Shown here one piece after another: positions 35,883 to 46,166 of a stretch of 64,000 nucleotides of DNA (positions within the stretch are counted from its first letter, which is position 1; the number at the start of each line of letters is the position of its first letter). The translations under genes were made by a program, and so were the position numbers. Source of the DNA: Streptococcus ruminicola (lineage in GTDB: Bacteria > Bacillota > Bacilli > Lactobacillales > Streptococcaceae); contig NZ_CP046919.1 in assembly GCF_011387195.1 (NCBI RefSeq), positions 1,612,001 to 1,676,000 of the forward strand, in the 5' to 3' direction. The notes beneath the pieces are model-generated. The model had not been told where the DNA came from, searched no databases, and was given only the letters and a program-made list of their open reading frames with translations.

Positions 35883-36004
35883 TGTTGTGGGACATTTTTG
35901 GGGCAAATATTCTCATTTTTTATTCTTTTATTCTGATAAAATAAGGTTAACTTACTTACTTTGTGTCAAAAGTCACATGCCTACTTTTTTTATGTTCAGA
36001 AACA

Positions 36005-36013
36005 TGATATAAT
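36005..36013 (+). promoter_or_regulatory. Promoter (extended -10) of the signal-peptidase-like gene
   Basis: TGATATAAT, 22 bases before the ATG at 36036. The rest of 35883-36004 shows no gene. Confidence 0.6.
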
Positions 36014-36035
36014 AGAACAAAGAATAGGAGAAATT

Positions 36036-36593
36036 ATGGTTAAGCGCGATTTTATTCGAAATATTATTTTAGTCTTAATTGCTATTTTAGCGATATTCTT
36101 GTTGAGGATTTTTGTCTTTTCAACTTTTAAAGTGCATGAGGATGCCGCTAATTCATACCTATCAAATGGTGATGTCGTAGTTGTTAATCGAAATCGAGAA
36201 CCACGCTATAAAGATTTCATCGTTTACAAGAAAGATGGCATTTTTTACATTAGTCGTGTTGTCGCAACAGCTGGACAAAGTGTGACTGTAATGGATGATA
36301 TTCTTTATGTTAATAACAAAGTTAAAGAAGAACCATACATTAGCAAGATTAAATCTGAATATTTGTCAACTTCGGATACCCAACAGCCATTTACTTCGGA
36401 TTTTTCTGTTAATACAGTTTCTAATGGTAAATATAACGAAGTACCAAAAGGGTATTATCTAGTCTTAAATGATGATCGTCAGAACACTAATGATAGTCGT
36501 AGTTTTGGACTAATCAAGGAAAGTCAAATTCGTGGTGTTGTGACTTTCAAAGTTCTGCCACTTAATCAATTTGGATTCATTACAACAGAGTAG
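36036..36593 (+). CDS. Signal peptidase I-like protein lacking the catalytic dyad
   Basis: A 185-residue protein with one N-terminal membrane anchor (residues 8-29) and an S26-type extracellular domain. At the place where type I signal peptidases have the nucleophile (Ser-Met-x-Pro-Thr-Leu-x-x-Gly-Asp), it reads DAANSYLSNGD, so A37 replaces Ser. At the catalytic Lys (normally Tyr-x-Lys-Arg-Val) it reads YISRVVATAGQ, so S73 replaces Lys. The later LNDDRQNTNDSRSFGLI motif is conserved. It is therefore unlikely to cut signal peptides by the usual mechanism; SipA-like pseudo-peptidases in pilus loci are a precedent. The frame is open to 35961, but AGGAG supports the ATG at 36036. Confidence 0.85.
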   Translation: MVKRDFIRNIILVLIAILAIFLLRIFVFSTFKVHEDAANSYLSNGDVVVVNRNREPRYKDFIVYKKDGIFYISRVVATAGQSVTVMDDILYVNNKVKEEPYISKIKSEYLSTSDTQQPFTSDFSVNTVSNGKYNEVPKGYYLVLNDDRQNTNDSRSFGLIKESQIRGVVTFKVLPLNQFGFITTE

Positions 36594-36614
36594 TTTAGCT
36601 ACTCTGTTTTTTTG
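36585..36614 (+). terminator. Terminator overlapping the end of the signal-peptidase-like gene
   Basis: ACAGAGTAG / CTACTCTGT with a five-base loop and seven T; the stem includes the stop codon. Confidence 0.88.
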
Positions 36615-36641
36615 TTTAATTTTTCTTTTAGACCAATAAAG

Positions 36642-36749
36642 AATTGGTATAGTATATTTTATACCAATCTTTCTGTTGACAAGGTAAAAGTAAAGTTATA
36701 TACTGTTGCTGTAAGGTTTTGGTAGGTCTTTATTAGACTATACCAATTC
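36642..36749 (+). promoter_or_regulatory. glmS: glmS promoter with three NagR (dre)-like half operators
   Basis: TTGACA at 36676-36681 and TATACT at 36699-36704, 17-bp spacing. ATTGGTATA occurs at 36643-36651 (+), 36668-36660 (-) and 36747-36739 (-), the latter extended as ATTGGTATAGTC. This resembles the dre sites of the GntR-family regulator NagR. Sites lie both above the -35 and below the start point, which suits repression by looping. Confidence 0.7.
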
Positions 36750-36798
36750 AAAAAATAAGAAAGAGAAAATAGGTTTTTCCTATTAAAGGTAAAAAAAT

Positions 36799-38613
36799 AT
36801 GTGTGGTATTGTTGGTGTTGTTGGAAACAAAAACGCAACAGACATCTTAATGCAAGGTCTTGAAAAATTGGAATACCGTGGTTACGATTCTGCAGGAATT
36901 TACGTTACTAATGGTGTTAATCAAGGTCGCTTAATTAAATCAGTTGGACGTATTGCTGATCTTCGTGCGAAAATTGGAATTGATATGGCTGGTTACACAG
37001 GTATCGGTCACACACGTTGGGCAACTCACGGTCAACCAACTGAATTGAATGCTCACCCACATACATCTGAAACTGGACGTTTTGTCTTGGTTCACAACGG
37101 TGTTATTGAAAACTATCTACAAATCAAAGAAACATATCTTTCAAATCACCATCTTAAAGGTGAAACTGATACTGAAATCGCTGTTCATTTAGTTGGTGAA
37201 TTCGTTGAACAAGGTTTGTCAGTTCTTGAAGCTTTTAAAAAAGCTTTGAAAATCATTGAAGGTTCATATGCGTTTGCTTTGGTTGATGCTGAAGATCCTG
37301 ATACTATTTATGTGGCTAAAAACAAATCACCTCTTTTGATTGGTTTGGGTGACGGATACAATATGGTATGTTCAGATGCTATGGCTATGATTCGCGAAAC
37401 TAGCGAATTTATGGAAATCCATGACAAAGAATTGGTTGTTTTGACAAAAGATTCTGTTTCAGTTATGGATTATGATGGCAATGCTATCGAACGTGATTCT
37501 TACACAGCTGAGCTTGACTTATCTGATATTGGTAAAGGAACTTACCCTTACTATATGTTGAAAGAAATTGATGAACAACCAACAGTTATGCGTAAGTTAA
37601 TCACTGCTTACACAGATGACAATAATCAAGTCACTGTTGATCCTGAAATTATCAAAGCTGTTCAAGAAGCAGATCGTATTTACATTTTGGCTGCTGGAAC
37701 ATCTTACCATGCTGGTTTTGCTTCAAAATCATTCCTTGAACAAATGACTGATACACCAGTTGAACTTGGTATTGCATCTGAATGGGGCTACAACATGCCT
37801 TTATTGAGCCAAAAACCACTTTTCATCATGATTTCACAATCTGGTGAAACAGCTGATAGTCGTCAAGTCTTGGTTAAAGCAAATCAAATGGGCATTCCTA
37901 GCTTGACTATTACAAACGTTCCTGGTTCAACATTGTCACGTGAAGCAACATACACTATGCTTTTGCATGCAGGACCTGAAATTGCAGTTGCTTCAACAAA
38001 AGCTTACACAGCTCAAGTTGCAACATTGGCAATTCTTGCTAAAGCAGTTGGTGATGCTAATGGCAACAAAGCAGCAGCTGATTTTGATGTTGTTCACGAA
38101 CTTGCTATCGTTGCACAATCTATTGAAGCAACACTTTCTGAAAAAGACACGATTGCTGAAAAAGCAGAAGCACTTCTTAAAGAAACTCGTAACGCCTTTT
38201 ACATCGGTCGTGGTTCAGACTACTATGTTGCCATGGAAGCTAGCTTGAAATTAAAAGAAATTTCATACATTCAATGTGAAGGATTTGCAGCTGGTGAATT
38301 GAAACACGGTACAATTTCATTGATTGAAGAAGGTGTGCCTGTTATCGCACTTATCTCAAGCAATCCTGTTCTTGCATCACATACACGTGGTAATATCCAA
38401 GAAGTTGAAGCTCGTGGAGCAAGTGTTCTTACAATTGTTGACGAAAGTCAAGCACGTGAAGGAGACGATATCATCGTAACAACTGTACACCCATTCTTGT
38501 CAGCTATTGCAATGGTCGTACCAGCACAATTGATTGCTTACTACGCAACACTTCAACGTGGTTTGGACGTTGATAAACCTCGTAACCTTGCGAAATCGGT
38601 TACTGTGGAATAA
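36799..38613 (+). CDS. glmS: Glutamine-fructose-6-phosphate aminotransferase
   Basis: A 604-residue enzyme that makes glucosamine-6-phosphate, the entry to peptidoglycan and amino-sugar synthesis. The N-terminal glutaminase domain starts with the nucleophile Cys2 (MCGIVGVVGN), with HTRWATHGQP and HNGVIENY. The C-terminal part holds two SIS sugar-isomerase domains (LAAGTSYHAGF, SQSGETADS, FIGRGSDYY) and ends with the conserved AKSVTVE. No glmS ribozyme is visible in the leader; control seems to be at the promoter through NagR-like sites. Confidence 0.97.
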   Translation: MCGIVGVVGNKNATDILMQGLEKLEYRGYDSAGIYVTNGVNQGRLIKSVGRIADLRAKIGIDMAGYTGIGHTRWATHGQPTELNAHPHTSETGRFVLVHNGVIENYLQIKETYLSNHHLKGETDTEIAVHLVGEFVEQGLSVLEAFKKALKIIEGSYAFALVDAEDPDTIYVAKNKSPLLIGLGDGYNMVCSDAMAMIRETSEFMEIHDKELVVLTKDSVSVMDYDGNAIERDSYTAELDLSDIGKGTYPYYMLKEIDEQPTVMRKLITAYTDDNNQVTVDPEIIKAVQEADRIYILAAGTSYHAGFASKSFLEQMTDTPVELGIASEWGYNMPLLSQKPLFIMISQSGETADSRQVLVKANQMGIPSLTITNVPGSTLSREATYTMLLHAGPEIAVASTKAYTAQVATLAILAKAVGDANGNKAAADFDVVHELAIVAQSIEATLSEKDTIAEKAEALLKETRNAFYIGRGSDYYVAMEASLKLKEISYIQCEGFAAGELKHGTISLIEEGVPVIALISSNPVLASHTRGNIQEVEARGASVLTIVDESQAREGDDIIVTTVHPFLSAIAMVVPAQLIAYYATLQRGLDVDKPRNLAKSVTVE

Positions 38614-38711
38614 TACTTGCCAAAATTTACTTTCTAAGGTAGAATGGATAATGTAACTTTTAACTTTATGACAGTAATAAAGTTATAGCTATTTTTTGAT
38701 AAGGAGAAATG

Positions 38712-39047
38712 ATGTCTTTACCAAATTGTCCAAAATGTAACTCTGAGTATGTTTACGAAGATGGATTAATGTTAGTTTGCCCAGAGTGCGCTTATGAATG
38801 GAACCCAGCTGATTCAGTTGAAGAAGAAGATGGCTTGGTTGTTCTTGATAGCAACGGAACTCGTCTTGCTGACGGTGACAGTGTTACTATCGTTAAAAAC
38901 TTGAAAGTAAAAGGTGCACCAAAAGATCTTAAACAAGGAACTCGTGTTAAAAACATTCGTCTTGTTGAAGGTGACCACAACATTGATTGTAAAATCGATG
39001 GTTTCGGTGCAATGAAATTAAAATCAGAGTTTGTTAAAAAACTATAA
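38712..39047 (+). CDS. YjdM/PhnA-family zinc-ribbon protein
   Basis: A 111-residue protein. The N-terminal zinc ribbon is CPKC...CPEC (spacing 2 and 2, about residues 7-28), followed by a beta-barrel domain with [31 protein letters not shown] and the end [13 protein letters not shown]. This family was once named PhnA, but it is not the phosphonoacetate hydrolase, and its function is unclear. Two adjacent ATGs exist (38709 and 38712); the second is better spaced from AAGGAG. Confidence 0.9.
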   Translation: MSLPNCPKCNSEYVYEDGLMLVCPECAYEWNPADSVEEEDGLVVLDSNGTRLADGDSVTIVKNLKVKGAPKDLKQGTRVKNIRLVEGDHNIDCKIDGFGAMKLKSEFVKKL

Positions 39048-39054
39048 TGACATT

Positions 39055-39088
39055 AACGCTATGAGCTTTTCTCGTAGCGTTTTTTTAT
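39055..39088 (+). terminator. Terminator after the YjdM-like gene
   Basis: AACGCTATGAG / CTCGTAGCGTT (one mismatch) with a five-base loop and a T run. Confidence 0.88.
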
Positions 39089-39236
39089 ATTTAAAGATAG
39101 AATTTACATAAATATAGTTATGTTATATCGACTTATTTTTATAAGGTCAAATGATAAAATATTCTTCTTTGCTCCCCAATTGTTTGAAAATTTGATATAA
39201 TACTATAATAGTAACAAATTCTTTTTAGGAGATAAC

Positions 39237-39878
39237 ATGTCATATATTTCACAAGTTCTGCCTAGCTTGTTAGATGGCGCTGCGGTAACTTTGCAAGTTT
39301 TCTGTATTGTTATTGTGCTTTCCATTCCGATTGGCGCTATCCTAGCTTTTTTGATGCAGATTAAATTTAAACCTTTGCAATGGTTGTTGACATTATATGT
39401 ATGGATTATGCGTGGAACACCATTGCTATTGCAACTTATTTTCTTCTACTATGTTTTACCAAGTGTAGGAGTGATTATGGACCGTATGCCAGCAGCTATT
39501 TTGGCATTTACCTTGAATTATGCAGCTTATTTTGCTGAAATTTTCCGTGGTGGGATTGCTGCTATTCCTAAAGGTCAATACGAAGCTGCAAAAGTTTTGA
39601 AATTAAATCAGTTGCAAACTATTCATTATATTATTTTGCCACAGGTTTTCAAGATTGTTTTACCAAGTGTTTTCAATGAAATTATCAACCTTGTCAAAGA
39701 TTCTTCACTCGTTTATGTTCTTGGGGTTGGTGATTTGTTGCTTGCAAGTAAGACAGCTGCCAACCGTGATGCAACACTTGCACCGATGTTTGTGGCAGGG
39801 GCTATTTACTTGCTTATGATTGGTATTGTTACCTTGATTTCAAAACAAACTGAGAAAAAATTTGATTATTATAAATAA
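39237..39878 (+). CDS. Polar amino acid ABC transporter permease
   Basis: A 213-residue permease of the His/Glu/Gln/Arg (HisM-like) family, with five membrane segments. The EAA loop reads GGIAAIPKGQYEAAKVLKLNQLQTIHYIILPQ, the contact with the ATPase. AGGAG precedes the ATG. It is first in a three-gene operon with an ATPase and a lipoprotein receptor, the complete set for one importer. TATAAT elements lie at 39196-39201 and 39204-39209. Confidence 0.92.
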   Translation: MSYISQVLPSLLDGAAVTLQVFCIVIVLSIPIGAILAFLMQIKFKPLQWLLTLYVWIMRGTPLLLQLIFFYYVLPSVGVIMDRMPAAILAFTLNYAAYFAEIFRGGIAAIPKGQYEAAKVLKLNQLQTIHYIILPQVFKIVLPSVFNEIINLVKDSSLVYVLGVGDLLLASKTAANRDATLAPMFVAGAIYLLMIGIVTLISKQTEKKFDYYK

Positions 39879-39889
39879 GAGGTGACCAG

Positions 39890-40519
39890 ATGTTAGAATT
39901 AAAAAATATTTCCAAACAATTTGGTCAAAAGAAGATTTTTGATCATTTTAATTTAACAATTGAAGATGGTAAAATTTTGTCTCTTGTAGGACCTTCAGGT
40001 GGTGGTAAAACCACTTTACTACGCATGCTTGCTGGTCTTGAAAAAATTGATTCGGGTGAAATCATCTATAATGGTGAAGTTGTTCCGATTGATCACTTAG
40101 AGACACTTAACTTGCTTGGTTTTGTTTTCCAAGACTTTCAATTGTTCCCACATTTGTCTGTTTTAGATAATTTGATTTTATCGCCAGTTAAAACAATGGG
40201 AATGACAAAAGAAGCAGCAAAAGAAAAAGCGCTTGGTCTTCTTAAACGTCTTGGTTTGGGAGAACACGCGGATGCTTATCCTTACTCATTATCAGGTGGG
40301 CAAAAGCAACGTGTCGCCCTTGCTCGTGCGATGATGATTGATCCTCAAATCATTGGTTATGATGAACCAACGTCAGCGCTTGACCCAGAATTACGTCAAG
40401 AAGTTGAAAAATTGATTTTACAAAACCGAGAAGCTGGAATGACTCAGATTGTGGTTACCCATGATTTACAATTTGCAGAAACGATTTCAGATCACATTTT
40501 AAAAATTAATCCAAAATAA
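39890..40519 (+). CDS. Amino acid ABC transporter ATP-binding protein
   Basis: A 209-residue ATPase with Walker A GPSGGGKTT, Q-loop FQDFQLFPHLSV, signature LSGGQKQRVALARA, Walker B IIGYDEPTSALDP and H-loop VTHDL. It is shorter than the usual 240 residues and ends soon after the H-loop, but all motifs are present. It starts 11 bp after the permease. Energy source for the importer. Confidence 0.92.
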   Translation: MLELKNISKQFGQKKIFDHFNLTIEDGKILSLVGPSGGGKTTLLRMLAGLEKIDSGEIIYNGEVVPIDHLETLNLLGFVFQDFQLFPHLSVLDNLILSPVKTMGMTKEAAKEKALGLLKRLGLGEHADAYPYSLSGGQKQRVALARAMMIDPQIIGYDEPTSALDPELRQEVEKLILQNREAGMTQIVVTHDLQFAETISDHILKINPK

Positions 40520-40543
40520 CAGAAAGTCTCATTAGGTATCTTT

Positions 40544-41386
40544 ATGAAATTGAAAAAAGTTCTTTTAAGTGCTATGGCGCTTGTTGCGACAGTTAGTTTA
40601 GCTGCTTGCGGGTCATCGTCATCAAAAAAAGTTGCTAAGACAGACCAATGGAAAACTTATCAAAAAGATGGTAAGATTACGATTGGTTTTGATAACACTT
40701 TTGTACCAATGGGGTACGAAGATGAAGATGGCAAAAATGTTGGTTTTGACATCGATCTTGCCAATGCCGTCTTTGAACAGTATGGTATTAAAGTGAAATG
40801 GCAATCAATCAACTGGGATATGAAAGAAACTGAATTGAATAACGGTACGATTGATTTGATTTGGAATGGTTATTCTATTAGTGATGAACGTGCCGAAAAA
40901 GTTCTCTTTACAAATCCTTACATGGTTAATGAACAAGTGCTAGTCACTAAAAAATCTTCAGGAATTACAAGTTTTGCAGGGATGAAAGATAAAGTCCTCG
41001 GAGCTCAATCAGGTTCATCTGGTTACGATGCTTTCAATGCAAAACCAAAAGTTTTGAAAGATATTATATCTGGTGGTGATGCGACACAGTATGAAACCTT
41101 CACACAAGCCCTTATCGACCTCAAAAACGATCGTATCGATGGTCTCTTGATTGATAAGGTTTATGCGAATTACTACCTTGAACAAGAAGGTGAATTAGAT
41201 AACTACAATATCATTGCTAGTGAGTTTGATGGTGAAGATTTTGCTGTAGGGGCTAGAAAAGCTGATAAAACATTGGTTAAGAAAATCAATCAGGCTTTCC
41301 AAAAACTTTATCAAGAAGGCAAGTTCCAAGAAATCTCAAACAAATGGTTTGGTGATGACGTGGCAACTGATGCCGTTAAAAAATAA
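40544..41386 (+). CDS. Amino acid ABC transporter substrate-binding lipoprotein
   Basis: A 280-residue receptor. The signal peptide ends in the lipobox LAAC with the lipidated Cys at residue 22, followed by a short Ser/Lys linker. The family-3 binding-protein fold is seen as GKITIGFDNTFVPMGYEDEDGKNVGFDIDLANAV and WDMKETELNNGTIDLIWNGYSISDERAEK. The ligand is a polar amino acid, perhaps Cys, Gln or Arg, which cannot be settled here. It follows the ATPase by 24 bp; a terminator closes the operon. Confidence 0.93.
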   Translation: MKLKKVLLSAMALVATVSLAACGSSSSKKVAKTDQWKTYQKDGKITIGFDNTFVPMGYEDEDGKNVGFDIDLANAVFEQYGIKVKWQSINWDMKETELNNGTIDLIWNGYSISDERAEKVLFTNPYMVNEQVLVTKKSSGITSFAGMKDKVLGAQSGSSGYDAFNAKPKVLKDIISGGDATQYETFTQALIDLKNDRIDGLLIDKVYANYYLEQEGELDNYNIIASEFDGEDFAVGARKADKTLVKKINQAFQKLYQEGKFQEISNKWFGDDVATDAVKK

Positions 41387-41394
41387 ATTAAAAG

Positions 41395-41425
41395 AGTTCT
41401 AAGTAGTGAAACTTAGAACTTTTTT
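41395..41425 (+). terminator. Terminator of the amino acid ABC operon
   Basis: AGTTCTAAG / CTTAGAACT with an eight-base loop and six T. Confidence 0.9.
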
Positions 41426-41441
41426 AGTTTTCATTTTTTTC

Positions 41442-41507
41442 TTGATTATCAATAGAATCGTGCTATAATATAAAATAGTTAACCGGTTAATTAAAATAAC
41501 TGATTAA
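41442..41507 (+). promoter_or_regulatory. Orphan promoter with two AdcR-like zinc boxes
   Basis: TTGATT at 41442-41447 and TATAAT at 41464-41469 (16-bp spacing, with TGC before the -10). Just after the expected start point lies TTAACCGGTTAA (41479-41490), an exact match to the AdcR consensus TTAACYRGTTAA. A second, weaker copy, ATAACTGATTAA, lies at 41496-41507. No plus-strand gene follows until 44637. Confidence 0.65.
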
Positions 41508-41520
41508 TTCTAAGCATCTA

Positions 41521-41548
41521 AAAAACCAGGAGTATTAATCCTGGTTTT
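41521..41548 (-). terminator. Terminator of mntE (and possible end of an orphan + transcript)
   Basis: AAAACCAGGA / TCCTGGTTTT with a seven-base loop. The T run is longer on the minus strand (six) than on the plus strand (four). Confidence 0.85.
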
Positions 41549-41552
41549 GCGG

Positions 41553-42758
41553 TTAATCTTGAGAATTTGTTGTTTGTGGAGTGATTTGGTGGAAGACAAG
41601 GAACCAATTTTCCTTGCGACGCCAGATACTTGTATGAGTCATATTATCGAGCTTGTAAGTGATAAGCTTTGTTTTTTGACTGATAGATGTCATTTCAAAA
41701 GCTTCGATATTGCTCATGTAGTGTCTTTCTCGAGCAGTCATTTCAGATTTGGTATAGGAATGACCGTCAACGTCAATGAGGTAGAAGTCATCTGAGATTA
41801 ATTCTTCATAATCTGGAATCTTAGCAAGAATGGTTTTTTCTGCCTTGTAAAGTTTCTTGTAGACATTATCCCAAATCTCATCTTCAGGGATTGCTCCTGG
41901 TTCAACGTGAACATCTGTATCGTAAACAGAGAATTCTTTACGAAGGAGTTCTTCGATTTGTTCAGTAACTTCGTGGCTTTCGTAAACTGATAGGTCAGGA
42001 TTCATCTCAACAACAATATCAAGATAAATGTTGCTTCCATATGAGCGACCACGTTGGGATTTTACATTTGACACTTTTGGTAATTTGAGAATGGCCTCTT
42101 TGTATTTTTGAAGTTCTTTTTGGTCAAATCCATCTGAAAGACTAAAGGCACTTTCGATAAAAATATCATAGGCTGTTTTCAAAATGAAGTAAGTAATAAC
42201 GATGGCAGCCAATCTATCAATGATGACTAAGTTAAATGAAGCTGCGAGGATGGCTATAGAAGTACCGATAGAAGTGACAGCATCAGAAAGGTTATCTTTT
42301 GATGCGGCTAAGAGTGCGCTTGATTTGACACGTTGTGAGAGGCGTTTATTGTGAAGGTAAACACCATACATAATCGCTGCAGAGATGACTCCGACAATGG
42401 CACCTTCAGGATCAAGAGGTGTCATGCTACCTGAGATGATTTTTTCAATGGTTTGAAAGAGAACTTTAAAGCCAATGTAGAACATGATGAAAGAAGTGAT
42501 CAAACTTGATAAATCTTCCATTTTCCAATGACCAAAGCGGTGATCTTCATCGGCTGGTTTGCTCGCCAAATGTAGTCCAATTAAAAGCACAACATTTCCG
42601 AGAATATCAGACAAGTTGTTAAAACCATCAGCGATTAATGATGATGAATTCAAAAAATAACCAGTGATTAGCTTCAATAAGGTGATGACCATGTAGGCAA
42701 TAATACTAACAATGGGCCCTCGTTTTGCTAAGCGTAGGTTTTCTTCTGGTGTTGACAT
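41553..42758 (-). CDS. mntE: CDF-family cation exporter, MntE-like (manganese efflux)
   Basis: A 401-residue cation diffusion facilitator with six membrane segments. The transport site is seen as SSLIADGFNNLSDILGN in helix 2 and KDNLSDAVTS in helix 5; Asn and Asp in place of the zinc-type His fit manganese-selective MntE. The cytoplasmic domain carries the VKSQRGRSYGSNIYLDI strand and DTDVHVEP. A C-terminal extension of about 100 residues, also present in pneumococcal MntE as I recall, resembles an NTF2-like fold. It should guard against manganese excess. AAAGGAGG precedes the ATG, with an extended -10 (TGATATAAT) at 42839-42831. Confidence 0.88.
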   Translation of the reverse strand: MSTPEENLRLAKRGPIVSIIAYMVITLLKLITGYFLNSSSLIADGFNNLSDILGNVVLLIGLHLASKPADEDHRFGHWKMEDLSSLITSFIMFYIGFKVLFQTIEKIISGSMTPLDPEGAIVGVISAAIMYGVYLHNKRLSQRVKSSALLAASKDNLSDAVTSIGTSIAILAASFNLVIIDRLAAIVITYFILKTAYDIFIESAFSLSDGFDQKELQKYKEAILKLPKVSNVKSQRGRSYGSNIYLDIVVEMNPDLSVYESHEVTEQIEELLRKEFSVYDTDVHVEPGAIPEDEIWDNVYKKLYKAEKTILAKIPDYEELISDDFYLIDVDGHSYTKSEMTARERHYMSNIEAFEMTSISQKTKLITYKLDNMTHTSIWRRKENWFLVFHQITPQTTNSQD

Positions 42759-42892
42759 AAGAAATGCCTCCTTTGTTCAAATGAGGTTATAAATGTATCA
42801 GTAGATTATGTTAAATTTGAGCTACCTTTTATTATATCACTAAAACGCCTCTTTTGGCACAGAAATCCCGTTAATAAGCGTTTTCTTTAAGG

Positions 42893-42928
42893 GGAAAAAC
42901 AAGAGATTAGGATAATCCCTAATCTCTT
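42893..42928 (-). terminator. Terminator of the alanine/glycine symporter gene
   Basis: AGAGATTAGG / CCTAATCTCT with a short loop; on the minus strand GTTTTTC follows. Confidence 0.85.
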
Positions 42929-42933
42929 ATTTT

Positions 42934-44262
42934 TTAATGTGTATCGAAATAGTGTTTTGTTTCTTTGATAATAATTGGTGAAAGGGCTAGTAAGGCAATC
43001 AAGTTTGGAATTGCCATCAAACCGTTAACGATATCAGCGATAACCCAGATAGTTTCAAGGCTAATGTAACCGCCAAGAGCGACCATAGCGATGAAAATGA
43101 TACGGTAAACTGGAATAGCTTTGACACCAAATAGGAATTCAAAACAACGTTCTCCGTAATATCCCCAACCAAGAATTGTGGTAAAGGCAAAGAGAATTAA
43201 ACTGAATGTCAAAGCATAGACACCGAAGTTGCCAAAAACAGTAGAGAAAGCAGACTGTGTTAAAGTTGCTCCGTTAAGTTTGCTTGACCAACCACCAGTA
43301 ACAATAATTGAAAGTCCTGTTAGGGTACAAATAATGATGGTATCAATGAAAGTACCAGTCATAGAAACAAGACCTTGTTCAACAGGTTCGTCAGTTTTCG
43401 CAGCAGCAGCAGCGATTGGTGCAGAACCAAGCCCAGATTCATTTGAGAAGATACCACGTGCGATACCAGCTTGGATAGCTGTGATAACAGTTGCTCCAGC
43501 AAAACCACCAGTTGCTGCTTTTCCAGTAAAGGCTGATTTAATAACCAAAGCAATACTTGGAAGAATTTGGTTACAATGGAAAGCAAGAATTGTAATTGTT
43601 GCTAGAATATAAATGATTGCCATAAAAGGAACAATTTTTTCAGCAACTTTTGAAATTGATTGAATACCACCGAAGATGATAATGCTGACAAGGACAGCCA
43701 AGACAATACTGATGATTTTTGGTGACCAGCCAACAGTGTTGCTAAGTGAATCAGTGATTGAGTTAACTTGTGTGAAAGTCCCTGAACCAAACAAGGCAAC
43801 CATTACCCCAAAAATTGAGAAGGCAATGGCCAAAGGTTTCCAACGTTTTCCCATCCCATTAACAATGTAGTGCATTGGACCACCAGAAATTTCACCATTT
43901 GCATCTGTTGTACGGTATTTGATGGCTAAAACACCTTCAGCATATTTTGTAGCCATTCCAAAGAATGCGGCCATCCACATCCAAAGAAGTGCCCCTGGAC
44001 CACCAAGTTTGATGGCAGTTGCGACACCGACAATATTACCAGTACCGACAGTTGCTGCAAGAGCAGTAGCTAGTGCAGCAAAACTTGAAATATCCCCTTT
44101 ACCTTTTGCTTCAGATTTAAAGATCAGTTTTAAGGCCTTTGGGAGGCGGAAAACTTGCAATAATCCTAAGCGAGAAGACAAATAAATTCCTGTTCCAACA
44201 AGAAGAACAAGAAGAGGTGGTCCCCAGACTAGACTGTCTAAAGACGATAGAAAATTATACAT
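42934..44262 (-). CDS. Alanine/glycine:cation symporter (AGCS family)
   Basis: A 442-residue sodium- or proton-coupled amino acid carrier with about ten to eleven membrane segments. Family marks include GPPLLVLLVGTGIYLS at the start, ATAVGTGNIVGVATAI, SGGPMHYI, the IFSNESGLGSAPIAAAAA motif and WGYYGERCFEFLFG. The ribosome site AGGAG precedes the ATG. A strong promoter lies 150 bp upstream, so the messenger has a long leader. Single-gene unit. Confidence 0.94.
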   Translation of the reverse strand: MYNFLSSLDSLVWGPPLLVLLVGTGIYLSSRLGLLQVFRLPKALKLIFKSEAKGKGDISSFAALATALAATVGTGNIVGVATAIKLGGPGALLWMWMAAFFGMATKYAEGVLAIKYRTTDANGEISGGPMHYIVNGMGKRWKPLAIAFSIFGVMVALFGSGTFTQVNSITDSLSNTVGWSPKIISIVLAVLVSIIIFGGIQSISKVAEKIVPFMAIIYILATITILAFHCNQILPSIALVIKSAFTGKAATGGFAGATVITAIQAGIARGIFSNESGLGSAPIAAAAAKTDEPVEQGLVSMTGTFIDTIIICTLTGLSIIVTGGWSSKLNGATLTQSAFSTVFGNFGVYALTFSLILFAFTTILGWGYYGERCFEFLFGVKAIPVYRIIFIAMVALGGYISLETIWVIADIVNGLMAIPNLIALLALSPIIIKETKHYFDTH

Positions 44263-46100
<1,838 letters not shown>

Positions 46101-46107
46101 TAAGCTA

Positions 46108-46140
46108 AACTCGGTTGATAGTTTTCAACTGAGTTGCTTT
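46108..46140 (+). terminator. Hairpin after the bgl gene
   Basis: AACTCGGTTGA / TCAACTGAGTT (one G-U) with a six-base loop; the following T tract is broken, so termination may be partial. Confidence 0.6.
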
Positions 46141-46166
46141 GCTTCTATGAGATGGTGGAGGAGAAA

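Noticed and set aside
35794..36012. Plus-strand frame of 72 residues between pyk and the signal-peptidase-like gene
   Set aside because: It spans the pyk terminator and the next promoter, has no ribosome site, and overlaps the real gene region only by chance.
36605..36798. Possible glmS ribozyme upstream of glmS
   Set aside because: The leader lacks the conserved ribozyme core; the region is explained by a promoter with NagR-like sites.
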